Assembly: GCF_000237925.1 (NCBI RefSeq)
Contig: NC_031500.1
Location: 868,001-932,000, forward strand
Origin: Schistosoma mansoni
Lineage: Eukaryota > Platyhelminthes > Trematoda > Strigeidida > Schistosomatidae
Direction: 5' to 3'
DNA: 64,000 nt
Part shown: positions 11,040 through 22,007 of the stretch, piece by piece
Layout: the number at the start of each line of letters is the position of its first letter
Position numbering within the stretch: position 1 is the first letter of the stretch
Notes under the pieces: model-generated
What the model was told of the DNA's origin: nothing
The model's database searches: none
Seen by the model: the letters and a program-made list of their open reading frames with translations, nothing else
Position numbers and translations under genes: made by a program

Positions 11040-12665
11040 CATTAATAATGTGATCTCCAGTCTCTGAATTCATCCCAATGTTTAGGACGTGATGGTATCC
11101 CAAACCTCCTTTTTAAAAAATGTGCTGATGTTTTATGTTATCCACTAACAAATATCTTTAACAGATCCTTCTCAACTAATGTCTTACCGAAAATGTGGAG
11201 AAAGATAAAGATAATCCCTATACCAAAGAAAGCTTCTAGTGATAAAAATGTGAAACTTAGACCCATCGCAATAACTTCACCTTTCCTTAAAATAGTGGAA
11301 AAATTACTGATACAACCACTTCAACCTGCAATAAAAGAGCACTGTGATCCATATCAGTTTGCTTACAAATGCAAAAGAAGCACATTAGATGCCGTTGCTG
11401 TTCTGCATCACAATATAGTGTTCGGGTTGGAAAAGGGTAAGAAGTATGTTAGATGCGCTTTCCTGGACTTTACTTCTGCTTTTGATTCTATTTCAAGACA
11501 CCTCTTACTTAACAAGCTGATCAGCATCGACACTGATAGCTGGATAACCAATTGGCTACGTTCCTACCTTTCTGGAAGAGAACAGTACGCTGTATTTGAA
11601 GGAAAGTGTTCAACATCTCTACTGTCTACTGTAGGTGTGCCACAAGGAGCTGTTCTTTCACCTCTGCTCTTCTCTTTCTTTCTGCATGATCTGCCATCTT
11701 CCACAGAAAACACTTTTGTAAAATATGCGGACGACCTCACTGTATGTATGCCGATTTCTACCTCCTTACATCCTATAGAAATGAATGAGTTTTTGTCTCG
11801 TATTGAAAGGTGGTCTGTTGATAATTGTCTTTTACTTAATTCATCTAAATGTCAAGCTGTTAATTTTAGCTTGAGACATGGACAGAACCTATACTCTATT
11901 TTGGGATCCCATAATGCTTGTGCCATTGGAGACTCCTTAATAAACACAGTGTCGAAGGTCAAATATCTTGGTGTCATTTTTTCCTCTGATCTTTCTTGGT
12001 CTTCTCATGTTTTACTGTTATCGAAAAAAGGTTTACCGTTTGATATACTACATAAAGAGGCTGAATGCTTTTGGGATTACTCGCCATTTACTCTTACAAT
12101 TTGTAAATTCCTGCATATTACCTTTAATTCTGTATTGTTCTCCATTATTCTTTCCTGAGCTTTTGAGAAAAGATTTTGCTGTTTTGCGTAGAGTGCTGAA
12201 GGTATTTTGCGAGGGGTGTGGTGAATCTTTTGAAGTCATTATTAATATACTTGTGGATAGACATCTTAAGTCTTGAAAACTCTTGGCAGGTGTTATCTTA
12301 TCAGATACTAACCATCCACTTCATTCATATCTTTCTCCTTATATATCTTCTGGTAGAACGAGACGTAAATACATTAAAATCCATACATGCAAGCAAGTCT
12401 ATAAAAGTTCTGTAATACCTTACTTAGCAAATTTACTTTATGACGAACAGGCTGTTAGAGTTGACCTAGTAAATAACCTGTCTTCTTAAGTATGTCTCAA
12501 ATTCGATAATTTGTATAAACTCAGTTTTTCTTAAAAACCTTTTTTTTTATTCCTTTTCTGTTGTTTTTTTTGGGGTTTTTTTTTTCGGTAAAAAAACTTG
12601 TTGAAATAACTCATGCTGAGAATTCTATATTGTACCAGATTATAATATTGAATAAAGCCACCTGA
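11040..12665 (+). mobile_element. CR1/Jockey-like non-LTR retrotransposon, 5'-truncated
   Basis: It encodes much of a reverse transcriptase and the C-terminal region. In order: IIPIPKK and RPIAITSPF, QFAYKCKRST, AFLDFTSAFDS (first catalytic Asp), VGVPQGAVLSPLLFS, and the catalytic box YADDLTV near 11730. The frame from 11193 shifts at an A-run near 12022-12029, and a TGA interrupts it at 12274-12276. The recognisable ORF ends at 12489. A T-rich 3' UTR follows, with an AATAAA near 12652. The endonuclease half is absent. This is a dead copy, not a host gene. Confidence 0.85.
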
Positions 12666-12734
12666 AACTTTGCGGATCGGGTGGCGGTGGCTACATTCTG
12701 GGCTTATTCCCAATTTATTGGTTACACTCACCTA

Positions 12735-12990
12735 TGCTCACAGTGACTTTGGACTTAATCTACTGTATTTGTTATTTTCTATTTTACGGTATGATTTGCT
12801 TGTATATAAACCAGAAATTATGCCAGAAATACATGATTTATACACTAGTTGTGTTTTGAACTGGATAGACAGGGCTAGGCAGGAGGATGACTTAGGATTC
12901 AAAGTTGATTCTAGGCTGCTCGTACAGGTTAATGAATCATTGATTTGGTTCAGTGTGTAGGGTCCATCAATCAGTGTTCTAACTGATGAT
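12735..12990 (+). mobile_element. Diverged LTR fragment (family L)
   Basis: It matches the middle of the 6690-7200 LTR (Ala-Arg-like wobble aside, the words tggtatgatttgcttgtatataaac and gacagggctaggcagg are shared in diverged form). It is older than the other copies. A faint fragment resembling LTR family G follows at about 13055-13170. Confidence 0.5.
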
Positions 12991-13361
12991 CTTATCGCGT
13001 GAGATAATAAATAGAAGCATAGAATATAATATGTTTAAAATTACGCTGAATAATTGTTGAGTCGACTTCCGAGAACTACAATGGAGCCTCCAGAGGCCCT
13101 AAAAGAGCGGAAGAATTTCCATCCAATCAGAACATGATGCAGCTTTCTAGAATATCAACGTGACATACTACTATTGGACATTAGCATAATACATCTCTTT
13201 GCGGATTATCCGAATCATAATGTTGATTTAACCCATGATTTGCTGTACATTTCGATTCTTACCAAATGAACACTTCTCCAGTTTTTCTTCTGTATTCTGA
13301 TTTGCGACAGTTCAACGTTCAATAAAGCTTTTAAGTAGTATTTAATTTTCATAGTTGAAAG

Positions 13362-13597
13362 AATGAGTCAACTGAAGCTAGACCACCAAGGAAAACCTGG
13401 AAGCACTAGACGGCCGTTTCGTCCTATTATAGGACTCCTCAGCAGTGCGCATCCACGATCCCGCACTCACGAGATTCGAATCCAGGACCTGCCAGTCTCG
13501 CGCCAAAGCACTTAACCGATAGACCACTGAGTCGGCCGTCATCCAACGGTGTTAATGTCTAACTTCAACCAATTCACGATATTTGAGCAACCGTTCA
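13362..13597 (-). repeat. Family B HHR-SINE
   Basis: A partial minus-strand copy with tail, HHR, B box and A box, abutting the 3' end of a Penelope-like element. The HHR at 13403-13448 keeps CUGAGGA, a GUCC/GGAC stem II, GAAA and a GUC cleavage triplet. Confidence 0.85.
13403..13448 (-). ncRNA. Hammerhead ribozyme, intact core (family B)
   Basis: Stem I pairs GCACUG with UAGUGC, allowing one wobble. The core CUGAGGA is followed by stem II GUCC/GGAC and GAAA, and a very short stem III precedes the GUC cleavage site. This is the minimal type seen in schistosome HHRs. Confidence 0.75.
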
Positions 13598-14469
13598 CAC
13601 ACAAAGGGGGTTTGAATTTTCGTATGGCTAAAGCTTCAACAAACCTTAGTATATGCCCTTTTACACTTTTATACAACACCACAAAAGCCGAGTTAACATC
13701 AACCTTATGGCCTGTTTCGATTATATATTTGGCAATAGAGGATAATTGATGTTTATCCTCTACTCTTATTGGGTCATTTGATTCTATTTGTTTCTGCAAC
13801 CATTTTGGTACATGTTCATACACCCTAATTTTGAGATTACGATTGCTCCTCCCTATGTATGTGTGACCACACACACATTTAAATTGGTAAACGCAGTGGG
13901 ATGTGACACAATCGTTTTTATGTTTTTTGTGTTTTGAAAGGAGCATGAACCTCATTCTTTCTTTGATAATGACCTTCGCTGCACAACACATTTTGCTGAT
14001 GACTGATTTAAGCCTTTGTTTCAATAAAAGGTTATTTGAATCACCCCTAAATGGTAAAGTGATGTAGACAGGCTTTTTTCTACCAAGGCTATTGTAGGTC
14101 TCACTGTGCCACAAACTTTCCATCTATTGATAAGTTTAGGGGGATAACCATTCTCCATTAATGTCTTGTTTAACAACTTAACATCATCATCATCAATAGG
14201 ATCGTTTGTGCAAATACGATCAAGCCTGTTAAATAGGCACCTTATCAAACCCCATTTGTATTGCACACGGCAATAACTATAGTAACTAAGGTATTGGCCC
14301 GTCCACGTCCGTTTCCGAAAAAGGATCGTCTAATTGAGCCATCTTCTCGTCTGCTTAGAAGTATATCCAGGAAGGGGAGCTGGTCGTTCTTCTCCTCTTC
14401 GCGCAACAGACTGATGTGGTTTTGAATAGTGTTAAGTTTATTTAATAAACAGTTCATTCCATTCATTTA

Positions 14470-14766
14470 ATATTGTTTGTTTGAATCTTCCCATTGATGT
14501 GTTAGGACTGCAACTGGTCAGTCTCTAATTGGCATATGTGCATACTGTGCGTATTGCCTCGATATAACCTTAATTCACAAGCATAGTAAGCAGAGATGGA
14601 TAGTAGCTAGCAGTGAAATCCAGTTTGACGCGCTTTTCGTCCTATTTGGGACTCGTCAGCTGGATGTACCTGCATCTCAGAGTTGACGTTCACTCTGGGA
14701 TTCGAACCCAGTACACTCGCTTCAAACGCCATCGCGTTATCCACTCGGCCACTGAGTCCTGATAGC
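14470..14766 (-). repeat. Family A HHR-SINE nested in the Penelope-like element
   Basis: A nearly complete minus-strand unit splits the Penelope-like coding sequence. Its HHR (14618-14665) keeps CUGACGA and GAAA. Three extra A residues directly follow the GUC cleavage triplet before stem I resumes, as in the copy at 15403. Confidence 0.85.
14618..14665 (-). ncRNA. Hammerhead ribozyme, core intact, AAA after cleavage site
   Basis: CUGACGA, GUCC/GGAC stem II and GAAA are present. An AAA insertion between the cleavage site and the CUGGAU arm of stem I may lower activity. Confidence 0.6.
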
Positions 14767-14822
14767 TTGTGAATTAAGTTCATACCATCTTTTCTTTCAC
14801 AGATAACTAAGATATCGTCCAC

Positions 14823-14862
14823 ACATCTATCTATCTATCCATCTATCTGTCCATCTATCTAA
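14823..14862. repeat. Tetranucleotide microsatellite (ATCT)n
   Basis: An imperfect run of ATCT/ATCC units at the truncated 5' side of the Penelope-like element. Confidence 0.9.
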
Positions 14863-15246
14863 CTTTAGAAGTAATCAACTGAATAATATTTCAGAAGAAA
14901 TGTAAACCCTTATCAACAATAACTTACTTTAAACTTAACTATAAATGTGCATAATAATATTGAAGTTAGAAAGAACCAATTCATTGGAATGTGATTCAAA
15001 TCACTAACAGTGAATACGCATACTCAGTTATCAATCATCGAGAAAAAAATTTTCAAATTGACCGTTCTTTGTAGGTGTGGTGCATGCTACTTATATTGAT
15101 AGACATAAGTAGTATGTAGCAATAATAAGAAGTAGAATAGCTGCGAACAGAAGTAAACTGAAAGCAATCAATATAAAAATATCGATGAAGAAGCGTTGAA
15201 GTTTGTAAGAGACAACTCAAAGAAGATATGTAAATGATTAATTTAG

Positions 15247-15732
15247 TTCATTAGTATTGTTTGTTTGAATCTTCCCATTGATGTTTTAGGACTGCAACTG
15301 GTCAGTCTCTCATTGGACATATGTGCATACTGTGCATATTGCCTCGATATAACCTCAATTCACAAGCATTGTAAGCAAAGATGGATAGTGGCTAGCATTG
15401 GAATCCAGTTTGACGCGCGTTTCGTCCTGTTTGGGACTCGTCAGCTGGATGTACCTATATCTCAGAGTTGATGTTCACTCTGGGATTCGAACCCAATACC
15501 GTTCGCTTCAAACGCTATCGTGTTATTCACTCAGCTACTGATTCCTGATGGCCACTTGCTTGTGCAATGGGATGAAGTTTAAATTCATTTAGTATTGTTT
15601 GTTTGAATCTTCCCATTGATGTTTAGGACTACAACTGGTCAGTCTCTAATTGGCATATGTGCATACTGTGTGTATTACCTCGATATTGCCTAAATTCACA
15701 AGCATTTTAAGCAAAGATGGATAGGTGCTAGT
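15247..15732 (-). repeat. Family A HHR-SINE, tandem 1.4 units
   Basis: Two head-to-tail minus-strand units are spaced 338 bp apart (the tattgtttgtttgaatc word at 15255 and 15593); the second is truncated. The complete unit holds A and B boxes and an HHR at 15403-15450 with an intact core and the AAA insertion also seen at 14618. Confidence 0.85.
15403..15450 (-). ncRNA. Hammerhead ribozyme, core intact, AAA after cleavage site
   Basis: CUGACGA, stem II GUCC/GGAC and GAAA are intact. AAA separates GUC from CUGGAU. Confidence 0.6.
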
Positions 15733-17030
15733 GTATGATTTTCACATTTTACTAAATCACTCTGGTTATCGCCATAAAGTCATCGTTCATTTAATAAGCA
15801 TACGGGATTATAGAATGTACACTCCCCTTTTGTGTTCAATGTCACCGACGGGAAAATGTAAACCGTTTCGAATGGATCCATCACTTGTAGATTGTATCCC
15901 TTGTAGATCCATTTTTTTAGAGTACTAGTGAAAACCATGAGGATCTAGAGTGATTTCTCACCGTAATATAGGACTCATCAACAGTGGCCAGTTATGATCA
16001 CTCCGTGAATCTAACTCAAATCTTTTACGTCTGGGGCCGAATGCCTAGCTGTTGAAACCAATTGATTGACATCCAATGATATTATTTGAATTTCAAGTCC
16101 ATAATTATTCATAATCTTCTTGATTCTTGGATAACTTTTAAAATGGTGTGTACATTTACCAATAAAACTATGCGCCAAGTACTTGATGGAAATAACCAGG
16201 TATCAGAAAGATCGAGGCTACTCACTCAGTATCACTAACAACAAAACAGAAACTCCCACAAAGTGATTAACCTCTTTGCTAGCTCCCAACTTCATCATAT
16301 ATCTACATCATCAGTTTAATACAGTATCTACACTACTTATTACCAATCAGTAGTTTGACCGGTAAAATTACAAATTTAATGAGACTATTTACTATGTTCA
16401 GTAAACGTTCGATCATTGTAGTCATTATAATGATCTAATCTTAGTTAAACAACCATTTAGATTTAAGGAGGGCTAAATAAATAATTGCACCTATTGCGAA
16501 ATTCTCAGCATTATATATATACAACCCCACAAGGAGTTGAACCTTAGACCTTCAACCTAGCATACAAACGTCTAATCACATCTAAACGCTCTATAGTTAA
16601 TAATCATGTGCTCACTAGTCAACAAGTTCTGATGAGAAGCCATGACTGGTGAATTATAACCACGTTGAATTTGAGCCAGTTACCAATTACCTACATAGGA
16701 AGATGGCTGAGTGGCATTACAGATTGATGGAAGTTAAATATGTAAATCATTAGATACTGTGTTAGTGGTTTAAAGGTTAAGCGTTCGTGTGCGAGAGCCC
16801 TGGCCGGTTTTATCTTTTGTAATGAGGTCATAGGTACGAACTGCTGAAGATTCCTATACGAGGTTGACACAATTAAATGACGTTATTTTATTCTTCTTTG
16901 AAGAACATACATTTTGACATTGTAAATGATGCATAGGGGTCTAACAATTCTAGGTTTACAGTTTCAAAGTATTTGTCTTGTTTTATATTCATCTTTCCCA
17001 ATTCACATGAATCCTTTTTCATCGTAATTA
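15733..17030. other. Mostly unique AT-rich DNA with faint old SINE traces
   Basis: tRNA-like remnants are visible near 16540-16600 (minus) and 16760-16830 (plus, with ggttaagcgttcgtg). They are too degraded to assign. No exon was recognised. Confidence 0.4.
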
Positions 17031-17034
17031 CCTT

Positions 17035-17396
17035 GACTACCTGGTTGGGATCCGCGAGATGATAGCAATCGATGGTTAGAGACCTTGAATGACATGGATC
17101 AAAATCGTTTGCAATAGCGAAGGTGCATCCACTATTTGTGTTCTACCAAATTCTAATCTTCTGAATTCTTTATGTCTCTATCTTTTTTCTCTTTCCAAAT
17201 TTATTTCGCTGGATTATATTCCTTCAATAACATCTTCAAACCCTAATCTTTCGGATTACTGCTTATACTCTTACTTCTTCTACCACTATGGGATTTGAAT
17301 CGACAACTGTATCTCTGTGCTAATATGGTATAGCAACTGGAACTGATGTACGTACGTACGAAGTTCTACGTTGTGAATGACTGACTGACTGACCGA
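17035..17396 (+). mobile_element. RTE-like LINE tail (lineage a, second subtype)
   Basis: The end of an RTE ORF (tacctggttgggatccgcgag) is followed by a 3' UTR ending in ctgactgactgac. A close relative lies at 35517-35985, so these form a subtype distinct from the tails at 1352 and 61935. Confidence 0.75.
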
Positions 17397-17399
17397 CAC

Positions 17400-17775
17400 A
17401 ACGGTATTATTATTACTACTATTAGTAGCTTTATTCAATATTATACATAGAATTCTCAATACAAAGTATTTCAACGAGTTTCCTTTTCATAATTCTTGAT
17501 CGATCCTGACGATAAATATTGGGTGATCACCAGTTAAATGTTAGTAGTCCAAGAATCGACATTTGAATAATGTTCATTCTTATGGAATGCATATTGCCTA
17601 CTAGCAACCATGATGTCTCTGATTGAGCTTTTTTATAATTGGTGCAAAAGAAGGTTGCACACTCTTCCTAAACGCATCTTAATAGGTTGTACGATTATTA
17701 GTTATAATGATTTGTAATATCTAGAGGGAAGGATCAGATAGCTCAGATATTTAAGCAGGCCGCCACGTGATTGAT
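17400..17775 (-). repeat. Family F repeat
   Basis: Shared with 44323-44700. On the minus strand both copies end in a run of TAA/TAG-like triplets, suggesting retroposition with a (TAA)n tail. There is no coding potential and no family identification. Confidence 0.6.
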
Positions 17776-17884
17776 AATGACTTGAAACTTTACCACGAAT
17801 CATTCTGACCTTTATTTAATGAAGTTTCTGATTTAAAAATAACACAATTAGGAAGTAATAATGGACTTATAACTGTAGATTATC

Positions 17885-18515
17885 AGAAGGGGGTATTTTT
17901 GTGGAGATTTTAGTAATTTTCTATAGTTGAGATCATGAATCAATTGAAGCTAGACCACCATAAAATACCTGGAAGCACTAGACGGCCGTTTTGTCCTATT
18001 GTGAGACTCATCAGTGGCAGTGCGCATCCACGATCCCGCACTCGCGAGATTCGAAACCAGGACCTATCGGTCCTGCGCGTGAGCGATTAACCTCTAGAAC
18101 ACTGAGACGGCTGGCATCCAACAGTGTTAATGTCCAACTTCAACCGATCCGCGAAATTGAGCGACACGTCCACCATTGTCTTCGATGAGTTACTATCTCA
18201 CAACAGACCTGGTTGAACTCGACTGGTCAGTGCTTCTCACTAGAACTTCAGGAAATACCTTATGAAACCAGTCACTAGTGAGCATATGTTGAATGATATC
18301 AGAAAGGGTTTTGTGGCTATTTTATATATATATATATATATATTTGAAATCATGAGTCAACTGAAGTTAGACCGCCATGGAAAACCTGGAAGCACTGGAT
18401 GGCCGTTTCGTCCTATTGTAGGACTCCTCAGTGGCAGTGCACATCCAGGATCCCACCTCGCCAGATTCGAACCCAGGACCGATCAGTCTCACTCGTGAGA
18501 CTGATTTATCACAGC
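17885..18515 (-). repeat. Family B HHR-SINE tandem dimer
   Basis: Two minus-strand units lie head-to-tail with a period of about 417 bp (gaagctagaccaccat at 17946, gaagttagaccgccat at 18363), joined through a (TA)n run at 18323-18340. The first HHR has AAAA for GAAA; the second (18392-18440) has an intact core. A family A plus-strand fragment is fused at 18516-18562. Confidence 0.85.
18392..18440 (-). ncRNA. Hammerhead ribozyme, intact core (family B)
   Basis: Stem I GCACUG/CAGUGC, core CUGAGGA, stem II GUCC/GGAC, GAAA and an AUC cleavage triplet are all present. Confidence 0.75.
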
Positions 18516-18602
18516 CCTGAACATCATTGAGAAGACTTAACCAAACAATACCAAGTGAATTTAGTTATGATACCAATATCCTAAATGATTATTATTACAA
18601 AA

Positions 18603-19005
18603 AACCCCTTATCATATGCTCACTAGAGACTGGCTCCGTGAGGTATTTCCTGAAGTTCTAGTAAGAAGCAGTAACCAGTGGAATTCAACTAGGTCTGTTG
18701 GGAGATATCAACTCACTGAAGACAATTGGTGAATGGTTTCTCAATTTCGTGAATCGGTTGAAATTGGATGCCGGACAGCTCAGTGGTCTATCGGTTAAGC
18801 GCTCCGGCACGACACTGATAGGTCCTGGTTTCGAATCTCTCGAGGAGGGATCGTGGATGCGCACTGTCACTGAGGAGTCCCACAATAGGACGAAACGGCC
18901 GTCTAGTGCTTCCAGGTTCTCCATGATGTTAGTCTAGCCTCAATTAACTCATGATTTCAACCATAAATAAAACTATTAAAAATCTCCACCAAAACCCCCC
19001 CCCCC
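18603..19005 (+). repeat. Family B HHR-SINE, near full length
   Basis: A long plus-strand unit with 5' region, A box (cagctcagtggtctatcgg), B box, HHR at 18861-18909 and the conserved aaatctccac..aaaacccc tail. Confidence 0.85.
18861..18909 (+). ncRNA. Hammerhead ribozyme, intact core (family B)
   Basis: CUGAGGA, GUCC/GGAC, GAAA and GUC are present. Stem I carries three extra bases on its 5' side. Confidence 0.7.
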
Positions 19006-19109
19006 TATCGATCAAATCCTTGAAATTTTATATTTCACCTTAAAAATCGATAAAATTAAATATTCCCAATGTTTTTTTTAAAATTTTTTTAACCTATATT
19101 TAAACTAAC

Positions 19110-19220
19110 ATTTTCATTGGTTAAATTTCTGAAGGTCATTATGACCATTTAACTCTTTTTTGATTGGTTAAAATTAAACTAGACCTAATATTTAACGCTT
19201 ACCTATTCATCATTGGTTCA
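19110..19220 (+). promoter_or_regulatory. Candidate promoter with three inverted CCAAT boxes
   Basis: ATTGGTT occurs at 19116, 19163 and 19212, spaced 47 and 49 bp, and lies 240-340 bp upstream of the small membrane-protein frame. CCAAT boxes in this position are common in eukaryotic promoters. The assignment is inference from spacing and location only. Confidence 0.35.
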
Positions 19221-19455
19221 TTTATAAATTGGACTCAAATTTAAAAATAAAACAAACCAAAACAAAACATTGATATTTGAAATGATCGTATAATCAAGTA
19301 AGTGATCTTATATATTTCTCTTATTCAAAACAAAAGTCATCTTGGAATTAATTCCTCGTATCAGATAAACAAAGAGAGTAAAGGAACATGCTGAAGGATT
19401 TATATAAATTGAATCATAAATCTGTATAAAAAACATCTATAGATACATATATGTC

Positions 19456-19791
19456 ATGTTAGATGATTTGATAATTGACCAACATCAAATTCAATTGAAT
19501 ACAGTCGATGTAATTCCTTCATCATTATCATCGTCGTCATCATCATCATCGTCACCCTCATCAACATCATCGTATACCATTTCATCGGCAGAGATATGGG
19601 CACTTGTATTAACATTTTTATATTATATATCAATGATATGTTTAGGTATATTTTGTTGGTTAAATGCTAAACGTAAATATAAAAATCGTCAAAAATCTAA
19701 TGATATAACATCATGGTCACGTTTTCATATTAGTCCAAATCAATTACATATTAAATATACAGATAATGATGATGATTCTATGGCAAATTAA
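19456..19791 (+). CDS. Putative small single-pass membrane protein
   Basis: An uninterrupted frame of 111 residues that I do not recognise. Residues 1-45 are acidic and then Ser-rich (a long Ser run from TCA/TCG codons). Residues about 46-70 form one hydrophobic span (IWALVLTFLYYISMICLGIF). A basic KRKYKNRQK stop-transfer follows, then a polar tail with an acidic DNDDD end. This predicts an outside N-terminus and a short cytosolic tail. Codon choice (TTA, AAA, TAT, CGT) matches the exons of the two recognised genes, and no repeat explains the frame. The start is the first ATG after upstream DNA with possible CCAAT boxes. A 5' exon cannot be excluded. The single-pass layout recalls KCNE-type subunits, but no diagnostic motif is present. 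Confidence 0.5.
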   Translation: MLDDLIIDQHQIQLNTVDVIPSSLSSSSSSSSSPSSTSSYTISSAEIWALVLTFLYYISMICLGIFCWLNAKRKYKNRQKSNDITSWSRFHISPNQLHIKYTDNDDDSMAN

Positions 19792-19811
19792 TTAACAGTA
19801 TTAATAATGGG

Positions 19812-19890
19812 ATGATGCCGCCGCTAGTCTGAGAGCAGTGGATTATCGATCGGACTAAAGGATGCATAAAAAACCTATACGATTTCTCTT
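19812..19890 (-). mobile_element. LTR end fragment (family L)
   Basis: A piece matching the 3' end of the family L LTR lies about 20 bp after the stop codon of the small membrane-protein frame. Confidence 0.55.
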
Positions 19891-20339
19891 TTTTTTTTGT
19901 TTTTTTTGGGGGGGATTTTATGGTACCATACCCTACTGTTTATCTCCCCCCTCCTTTTTTGTAAATGGATCATTATAATATTCAATAATTATCTTGTATA
20001 GATAATCACCCCCCTTTCTATATTTCTATATGGGTTGTTTCTAATTTAACCTGAAACAAATCAAGGTTTTATTGTTTTAATGTTAACTTGTATATTATAT
20101 ACATTGGAGATGTATGTGTGTATACTACTGAAAACATGATAGTCATTTTTATATTTTTTAAAAAATTATTGATTAATAATATAAATCGATGATTGAAAGA
20201 ATCATTTGGGCGGAGATAATTTTGTTAATCACTGGGACCATTCACTGTTTCCTGTATAATAATCAATACTATATTGTCTTATGGTTGGTTAAATGTTTGA
20301 TATAATAAGGTATCTATGATGAGTTTCAATAAGATTATA

Positions 20340-20612
20340 GTTAAGATGGATAGTGATTGGCAATGGAATCCAGGATGCGCGTTTCGTCATATTTGGGACT
20401 CGTTAGCTGGATGCATCTCAGAGTTGATGTTCACTCTGGACTCAGTAGGAGGTGAATAACACGATGGCGTTTGAAGCGTACGATTATAGGTTTGAGTCCC
20501 AGAGTGAATATCAGCTCTGTTATGCAGGTACATTCAGCTGATGAGTCTGAAATTGGACTTAACGCTCGTCAAACTGGATTCCACTGTTAGCCACTAATCA
20601 TCTTTACTTATA
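20340..20612. repeat. Family A HHR-SINE, fold-back copy
   Basis: A minus-strand part (20340 to about 20440, with HHR) joins a plus-strand part (to 20612, with HHR) at a shared GGACTC. Both HHRs are degraded: the minus copy reads CUAACGA, and the plus copy lacks GAAA. Confidence 0.8.
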
Positions 20613-20789
20613 GATGATAGTTAGTTTTAAAAAAATATTTAAACTGGTTACATGTAAGAATTGATGTTTTCTCGTTGTTTATATAAAGGATTCAAATTGA
20701 CCGGTAACTATCATTAAATGCATGTCCTGAATATATTTCCTTGAAGAAATCTTGGAGTTAAGAGTTCTCATTATGGATAAATTAGAACT

Positions 20790-21110
20790 GTAAATGAAAT
20801 TACGGATGATCGTTTCAACTTATTTAGGACTCATCAATTGAATATGTCTGTTCATGTTCACCGGTGAGAATTGAACCTTCTGTTTGTCGCTTGAGTTGGA
20901 TATCAACACACTGACTGTATAAACTGTGATAATTAAATATCTAAGGTGTTTGAATATTCTAATAGCGACCTGAACTCAGTAGCTTAATGGATCATACGTT
21001 GATGCTTGAAGTGATTCTAACTTGGTCTGAGTCACATTGTACATATCAACTCTGGATTTCAGATAAAAATGGGACGAAACATACCTTTCGGATTCCATTG
21101 AATATTACAT
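20790..21110. repeat. Old family A remnants in both orientations
   Basis: Minus-like remnants at about 20790-20900 and plus-like remnants at about 20965-21110 (gggacgaaacat retained). Both are strongly diverged. Confidence 0.45.
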
Positions 21111-21234
21111 TCCAAATATAATGAGGATTAAAATATTGATCCATGATGAGTCTTATGTAAAATCCACCATCTATCTCCGTTTAAAATCCATGTGGTAACA
21201 TCAAGAAGATACTCACAGAATACATATATACTGA

Positions 21235-21302
21235 AGGAGACTGATCAATTATAGTCCTAAACATCAGTGGGAAGATTCAAACAAACAATACCAAATGAAT
21301 GA
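21235..21302 (+). repeat. Family A fragment (spacer part)
   Basis: Contains the gtcctaaacatcagtgggaag...caataccaaatgaat part of the unit only. Confidence 0.65.
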
Positions 21303-21799
21303 TAGGTCTTCTCAAATGACTTCATGGAATAGTAATCTTAATCTCTACCATTCACTAATTAGGTGTTCAGTATTTACTTAAGGGAAGTATCTATAAACTA
21401 CTTATAAGTTGAATTGACTTTCATTATGGATTAATTTGAGCTAATCAAGGGTTGCTTGGCAAGAAACATCGAACAAATGTTTGGTTGTATTATAGGGCTT
21501 TTTAGTAATCCAGACCTTCAGATCTGATAATGATAGCGTTATCTTCAGATCATTCAGCAATATGGATTTCTATAGAGAATTTCATCTTTCTCATGTCTGA
21601 CGTGTTTAAATTCTACTAGTTACTGCTTCTCAATAGAAACTCGGGGATTTTCTCATTGTTACTTACTAATAAGTAATTTCATAGTAAGAAAAAACAGTTA
21701 TGTCATTACTGTCTGATTCTTAATGGTTGTTTAAATAAAATGAGTTCTCAAAGTGGAAACTCAAATTTGAAATTTAGTTTCAATGACACTAGTAGGTTA

Positions 21800-22005
21800 C
21801 TGGGATGTATCTGCACCCCATCAGGGACTCGAACCCAGTACCGTTTGCTCCAAACAACATCGCTTTATTCACTAATCTACTGAGCCCTGATAGCCACTTC
21901 CTTATGCAATGGGATGAAGTTTAAATTCATTTGGTATTGTTTATTTGAATCTTCCTACTGATGTTTGGAACTGAAATCGGCCAGTCTTTTGTTGGTATAT
22001 GTAAA
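21800..22005 (-). repeat. Family A fragment
   Basis: A minus-strand B box, A box and spacer, joined at its far end to a family E copy. The HHR is truncated. Confidence 0.7.
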
Positions 22006-22007
22006 TC

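Larger units (their letters stand above)
13598..14862 (-). mobile_element. Penelope-like element, 3' part with GIY-YIG endonuclease
   Basis: On the minus strand the fragment starts in the reverse transcriptase (VDDILVICERK, from about 14822). It continues through NDQLPFLDILLSRR and KWGLIRCLFNR to a C-terminal GIY-YIG nuclease region (VYQFKCVCGHTYIGR near 13870). That order is diagnostic of Penelope-like elements. A family A SINE interrupts it at about 14470-14766 and one frame change is visible near 14300. A (ATCT)n run lies at its 5' limit and family B abuts the 3' end. Confidence 0.85.

Noticed and set aside
11193-12158. Longest open frame in the window as a host gene
   Set aside because: It carries the YADD box and other motifs of a non-LTR reverse transcriptase, so it belongs to a CR1-like LINE.
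13539-14123. 194-codon minus-strand frame as a host endonuclease gene
   Set aside because: It is the GIY-YIG part of a Penelope-like element and its last residues read into an adjoining SINE.
19456-19791. KCNE-like potassium channel subunit
   Set aside because: Only the single-span layout fits; no diagnostic residues of that family are seen.
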